From: Planctomycetota bacterium
Lineage (GTDB): Bacteria; Planctomycetota; PUPC01; JACPCR01
NCBI GenBank assembly: GCA_030740295.1
Contig: JASLXP010000058.1
Span: 1 to 16,831 of the forward strand
Length of the DNA stretch: 16,831 bases
Direction: 5' to 3'
Part shown: positions 13,888-16,831 of the stretch, piece by piece
How the letters are laid out: every line of letters begins with the position of its first letter
Position numbering within the stretch: the first letter of the stretch is position 1
The notes under the pieces: generated by a model
Told to the model about the DNA's origin: nothing
The model's database searches: none
Seen by the model: only the letters and a program-made list of their open reading frames with translations
Position numbers and translations under genes: made by a program

Positions 13888-15420
13888 TCACTGAAACTCA
13901 CTCAGTCGCCAGATATATATGAATTCGGACAGCGGATTCGTGCCGGCCACCGGCAGGCCGCCGTCTTCCGCAACCGTCTGTTCATGCCCGGCCGCGCGAT
14001 TCGGGATGGTGTGGGTGGGCGGATGAAGTTTCAGGAACTGTTCGAGACGGTGATTGTGTTCTACCTTCAGGCGATTCCAGAGCATGTAGTCCAGCACGAT
14101 GTGGGTATAGCCCTGGCGTCGAAAAGATCGGAACAGCGCAGGGGCACGTTCATGCCAGTCCGGCGTGGCGAACTTTGCAGCCAGCAGGTCGCTGGCAAAT
14201 CCGAAGCGGCGTCCCGTGAACGCTTCAAAAACCCACCAGGTGTGAGTCGTGCCGCCCGCCTTGAAAGCATCGCCATCCGCGAGAAGCCTGCTCATGGCCT
14301 CTTCGTAACCGGAATGCAGAGTGACCGCTCCGTAAAGCTCTCTGGCCTGGAAACCGATACAGAGCATCAGCGACACCGCGACCGCCAGGATTCGCGGCTG
14401 CCTGGATTCATTCAATGAAACCCAAATAAACTGGAAAGCAGCCGCGCATCCGAACAAGAGAGGCAGACAAAGGGGCAGGTAGACTCTCGGATAGGGCAAC
14501 ACGCTGCGGCAATAACCAAGCATCATCAGGCCAAGCTGGACGAGCACGAATATCTCAAACGGTCTTCGGCTTACAGCCATCCGCCAGACCCCAATAGCGC
14601 CAAGCAACACAAACGGCGCGCCCGCATACTTCACTGGCATCAGAAGAAACCGAAAAGAAAACGCGGACTCCCGGAACCCCTGCTGGTGGTAGATGACCTG
14701 TCGAAAGAGCTCCTCGTGTTCGATGTAAGGCCATAGGATCGCGCAAGGGATCGCGTAACCAGTCGCGAAGCCTGCGATGACCACCAGAATGCAGAGCAGG
14801 ATACGCCTCCAGTGTTCTCGATGTTGCCGAACCGAGTGGATAACAAAAGCCAGGCACACCGGCACAAACGTCGTGGCCATCGAGTAGTTGACCGAGAGAC
14901 TGAACCCGAATGCCATCCCACTGCCGATTGCCCAGCCGAAATATTTTTTACCGTCCGCAGGTGAGGCATCCAGAACTCGATCGTAAAGCAGCAACCCTCC
15001 CGTCAGAAACGTGAGTAGATTGGCGTCGGCGTTCGCCCCGCGGTGATAGAAAAGAAAATAAGGCGTCGCCGCAGCCAGGGCGGCAGTAAACAACCCGGCG
15101 GCCCTGCCGAAACGCCTCCGCACAAGCAACCAGGTAAACAGAATAAAGGCAAGCCCCGACACCGCAGACATGAACAGCGGCGAGCTCATCTTCAGCCCGA
15201 GGAGCTTAAACGAAATGACGATCAGCAGCGTGTGGCCCGGCTTGTCCTTGATGCCTTTTTCATGCCCCTGGAGCACCTTCCACGCCTGGTGAGCGTAATG
15301 TCCGCCGTCCGAAGTGCGCAGTCCCTGATCCGGCAGGCCGTAAAACCGCAGGACAATCGCGACCAGAAAAACCACTGCGATGGCTGCATGCTCTCTTCGA
15401 TCTTGAGCTCTGTTATGCAT
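13888..15420 (-). CDS. Glycosyltransferase family 39 / PMT-type integral membrane glycosyltransferase
   Basis: From ATG 15420 the protein has 510 residues and about eleven hydrophobic segments, for example AAIAVVFLVAIVLRF at 12-26, LAFILFTWLLV and ATPYFLFYH further on. After the first segment the loop LRTSDGGHYAHQAW at 34-47 carries the acidic residue (Asp38) in the position of the conserved Asp/Glu of PMT and ArnT enzymes. Such enzymes use polyprenyl-phosphate sugars to glycosylate proteins or lipid A on the periplasmic side. The C-terminal 120 residues are soluble. The frame is open up to 15495, but those 25 extra residues are encoded by a palindromic repeat and GAAGGA lies just before 15420, so the shorter start is preferred. 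It follows the nitrilase-like gene on the same strand. Confidence 0.85.
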   Translation of the reverse strand: MHNRAQDRREHAAIAVVFLVAIVLRFYGLPDQGLRTSDGGHYAHQAWKVLQGHEKGIKDKPGHTLLIVISFKLLGLKMSSPLFMSAVSGLAFILFTWLLVRRRFGRAAGLFTAALAAATPYFLFYHRGANADANLLTFLTGGLLLYDRVLDASPADGKKYFGWAIGSGMAFGFSLSVNYSMATTFVPVCLAFVIHSVRQHREHWRRILLCILVVIAGFATGYAIPCAILWPYIEHEELFRQVIYHQQGFRESAFSFRFLLMPVKYAGAPFVLLGAIGVWRMAVSRRPFEIFVLVQLGLMMLGYCRSVLPYPRVYLPLCLPLLFGCAAAFQFIWVSLNESRQPRILAVAVSLMLCIGFQARELYGAVTLHSGYEEAMSRLLADGDAFKAGGTTHTWWVFEAFTGRRFGFASDLLAAKFATPDWHERAPALFRSFRRQGYTHIVLDYMLWNRLKVEHNHRLEQFLKLHPPTHTIPNRAAGHEQTVAEDGGLPVAGTNPLSEFIYIWRLSEFQ

Positions 15421-15440
15421 CTGTTCCTTCTGCGCTGCGC

Positions 15441-15518
15441 CCTTGTGGCCATAGGCTGCCAGCCTGTGAGCCGAGTTAAATTTATGTGAGCTCACAGGCT
15501 GGCAGCCCGTGGCTACGA
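15441..15518. repeat. Long palindromic, REP-like intergenic element
   Basis: A perfect 18-bp inverted repeat (15454-15471 against 15490-15507, arm starting GGCTGCCAGCCTGTG) encloses an 18-nt AT-rich loop, and imperfect pairing extends outward by about ten bases on each side (GTGGCCAT against CGTGGCTAC). It lies between the nitrilase-like gene and the glycosyltransferase gene and covers the nitrilase stop codon at 15513-15515. In RNA it would form a very stable stem-loop that could protect the upstream message end or attenuate the downstream gene. No T-run follows the stem, so it is not a canonical terminator. Confidence 0.75.
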
Positions 15519-16295
15519 TACGGGTAGGTTTCCATCCGTATCGATATCACACACGAAAAACTGTTCACCCTTTGGCGCCGCCTTGACGATCCATTCACCA
15601 TTTGGATTGATGACTCCTGAAGGCGACGAGCATGGCCATTCCGGTGGATGGCAGTTGTCAACGGTCACTATCCACAGGTCGCCCGCGCGGGCCCTCATCC
15701 GGAGGTTTGACTCGTGATAGCGCCAGTTCACTTCGGACCATTCGTTGCCGCTACGGCCCCCATTGACCGCATGAAAGATAATCTTCGCCCCCATCTGCGA
15801 GAGCTGCTGGGTCAGATGCAAATCCGGCATCGGCGTGCAGCCCGGGTTTGCCCAGAGGTCGTTACAGATCAGCCCGCCTGTGGAAATGCCTTCAATCAAA
15901 CGCACCGAAAGAGGCGTTGCAGAATAATGGTTGATCTCACCCTCCGGCGGATCTTCAAGCGAGCCGCAGCGAAGCGTCTTGCTGTGGAATCCGAGATACT
16001 TACCATGCTTTTCGTAGAACCGAATCTGGTTGTAGCAGAGCCCGTCGTCCGGCTCCACAAAGCACGTACCGAGAGCCAGCCCCAGCCTGGTCTGCCGCGC
16101 AGCCAGCGTGATCCGCTCAAGGGCTTTATTGACCGAATCGACATCAAACTCGGGCGTATAGCCGCTGAGAGAACCTTCCGGTGTGAGAAGAATGTCAGCG
16201 CCCTCACCGGCAGCATATTCGATGGCACGCTCGATGACGGCGGAATTTGCTTCGATATCTTTTGACACCGGGATCTGTGCACCCGCTACTCTCAT
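15513..16295 (-). CDS. Carbon-nitrogen hydrolase (nitrilase superfamily)
   Basis: The 260-aa protein has the Glu-Lys-Cys triad of the nitrilase/amidase superfamily: Glu40 in LLTPEGSLSGY, Lys106 in GFHSKTLRCG, and Cys144 in GGLICNDLWANPG. The opening MRVAGAQIPVSKDIEAN and the closing GEWIVKAAPKGEQFFVCDID are also typical. Enzymes of this family hydrolyse amides, carbamoyl compounds or nitriles, or transfer acyl groups; the substrate cannot be told. The cysteine context CNDLW differs from the common CYDxRFPE form, placing it outside the omega-amidase and N-carbamoylputrescine groups. There is no signal peptide, so it should be cytoplasmic. ATG 16295 has GAGAGGG 7 nt upstream. It probably heads a transcription unit with the glycosyltransferase, with the palindrome between them. 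Confidence 0.88.
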   Translation of the reverse strand: MRVAGAQIPVSKDIEANSAVIERAIEYAAGEGADILLTPEGSLSGYTPEFDVDSVNKALERITLAARQTRLGLALGTCFVEPDDGLCYNQIRFYEKHGKYLGFHSKTLRCGSLEDPPEGEINHYSATPLSVRLIEGISTGGLICNDLWANPGCTPMPDLHLTQQLSQMGAKIIFHAVNGGRSGNEWSEVNWRYHESNLRMRARAGDLWIVTVDNCHPPEWPCSSPSGVINPNGEWIVKAAPKGEQFFVCDIDTDGNLPVS

Positions 16296-16481
16296 TGTGT
16301 AACCCTCTCGGGGAATAGATGACGAATAGTTTTTTGCAGAGGAAGTTCAGTCTAAACTGACGGCAGGCATTTGTGGATTCAGGATTCAAGAGGATTCAGG
16401 ATTCAGGATTCATCGCTACTCGAAGCTGGATACTCAAATTCGCTGGCCAACAGTTCTCTGCCTTCAATATTCTTGTACCTC
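16296..16481. promoter_or_regulatory. Divergent intergenic region between the nitrilase-like and copper ATPase genes
   Basis: This 186-nt region separates two divergent genes and should hold both promoters. It contains the GGATTCA repeat and a small inverted repeat (TCAGT-CTAA-ACTGA, 16347-16360). I could not identify a convincing promoter or a copper-responsive operator. Confidence 0.4.
16375..16412. repeat. Five copies of the heptamer GGATTCA
   Basis: Exact GGATTCA units occur at 16375, 16382, 16392, 16399 and 16406; two tandem copies, an AGA interruption, then three tandem copies. The array lies 69 nt upstream of the copper ATPase start. Unit number could vary by replication slippage. Confidence 0.85.
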
Positions 16482-16831
16482 ATGACAGCTTCCATCACAT
16501 ACCGCATCGAAGGCATGCACTGCGCCGGATGCGTCTCATCCGTTGAAAAGGCTATCGGCAAGGTGCCCGGCGTCGCCTCGGTGAATGTGAATTTGGCCAC
16601 CGAGACAGCTCGGGTGGAGCCCGCCGAAACGCACCCGATGGAGGAAGACGTCATCCAGGCAGTTGAGAAGGCCGGATTCAGAGCGTTCGCCGCGGCAGCA
16701 TCGCAAGACCAGACAGATTTGCACGAGCGCAAATTGGCCGAGATGGGCCAGTGGAAGAATCGCTTCCTGCTCGGCGCGATCCTCGGGCTGCCGTTGATGG
16801 TTTTCGGAATGATCCCGGCGATTCAGTTTGC
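16482..16831 (+). CDS. copA: Copper-translocating P1B-type ATPase, N-terminal part (truncated by window edge)
   Basis: An open frame from ATG 16482 runs off the right edge and gives 116 residues. It begins with a heavy-metal-associated domain whose metal-binding loop is GMHCAGC at 11-17 and whose fold ends with DVIQAVEKAGFRAF at 56-69. After a short linker the first membrane segment begins (RFLLGAILGLPLMVFGM at 94-110). This order (one HMA domain, then transmembrane helices) is that of CopA-type Cu(+)-exporting ATPases, although silver or other soft metals cannot be excluded without the missing CPC motif. There is no clear Shine-Dalgarno before the ATG. It is divergent from the nitrilase-like gene, with the heptamer repeat in its upstream region. 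Confidence 0.87.
   Translation, partial: MTASITYRIEGMHCAGCVSSVEKAIGKVPGVASVNVNLATETARVEPAETHPMEEDVIQAVEKAGFRAFAAAASQDQTDLHERKLAEMGQWKNRFLLGAILGLPLMVFGMIPAIQF

Noticed and set aside
13768..14418. A 216-codon plus-strand frame over the glycosyltransferase gene
   Set aside because: It overlaps both the end of the phospholipase-like ORF and the 3' part of the GT39 gene, shows no motif, and reads as an antisense shadow.
15421..15495. N-terminal extension of the GT39 glycosyltransferase to ATG 15495
   Set aside because: The added residues are encoded by the palindromic repeat and precede a better start at 15420 with GAAGGA upstream.
12415..16295. A dedicated lipid A modification operon (acyltransferase plus PMT-type transferase)
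   Set aside because: The genes are on separate transcription units with a divergent ORF between them, and no other lipid A modification gene is visible.
16375..16412. CRISPR-like array
   Set aside because: The units are 7 nt long, adjacent, and have no unique spacers; no cas genes are present.
16403..16732. A 109-codon minus-strand frame at the right edge
   Set aside because: The plus strand here encodes a recognisable HMA domain with GMHCAGC, so the minus frame is a shadow.

Overview
This is a window from an uncultured-looking Gram-negative-type bacterium. Evidence for the cell type: several proteins carry Sec-type signal peptides, there is a lysophospholipid-acyltransferase-like enzyme, a surface-sugar (Wbp-type) pathway, and GTG as well as ATG starts. 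The taxon cannot be fixed by eye. The gene content (App1-like phosphatase, DUF374 acyltransferase, REP-like palindromes) would fit the PVC group, Acidobacteriota or a related lineage, but this is a weak guess. No rRNA, tRNA, CRISPR array, transposase or phage gene was seen. No gene-free stretch exceeds 300 bases.

Left end (1-3713), surface-sugar biosynthesis at lower GC (hand-counted 60-base lines give 40-53%, against 55-65% for lines further right). It holds the tail of an unidentified gene, a TIM-barrel sugar isomerase/epimerase, a one-polypeptide fusion of a WbpB-like sugar dehydrogenase with a WbpD-like left-handed beta-helix N-acetyltransferase, and, convergent and abutting with zero bases between the stop codons, a WbpE-like DegT aminotransferase. 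Dehydrogenase, aminotransferase and acetyltransferase are the three consecutive steps that put a 3-acetamido group on a UDP-sugar for O-antigen or another surface glycan.

Middle (3932-10912), exported phosphohydrolases. Two secreted calcineurin-type metallophosphoesterases (803 and 573 aa) each carry a second, catalytically dead copy of the phosphoesterase fold before the active one. The second is in a tight two-gene operon (1-nt spacing) with an exported App1-like phosphatidate phosphatase. A class V alanine/serine-glyoxylate aminotransferase lies between them on the other strand. A small exported lysine-rich protein follows on the minus strand.

Right part (11009-16831). Minus-strand NADP-isocitrate dehydrogenase and a DUF374 acyltransferase; a divergent 186-aa ORF that begins like a phospholipase C/acid phosphatase but lacks the rest of that enzyme; then a minus-strand nitrilase-superfamily hydrolase followed by a GT39/PMT-type membrane glycosyltransferase, separated by a long perfect palindrome. 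A CopA-type copper P-type ATPase runs off the right edge, preceded by a heptanucleotide repeat.

Overall, strands alternate repeatedly and all four convergent gene pairs are packed with 0-25 nt gaps and no strong terminators. The most unusual content is the exported phosphohydrolase group with paired dead and live metallophosphoesterase domains.
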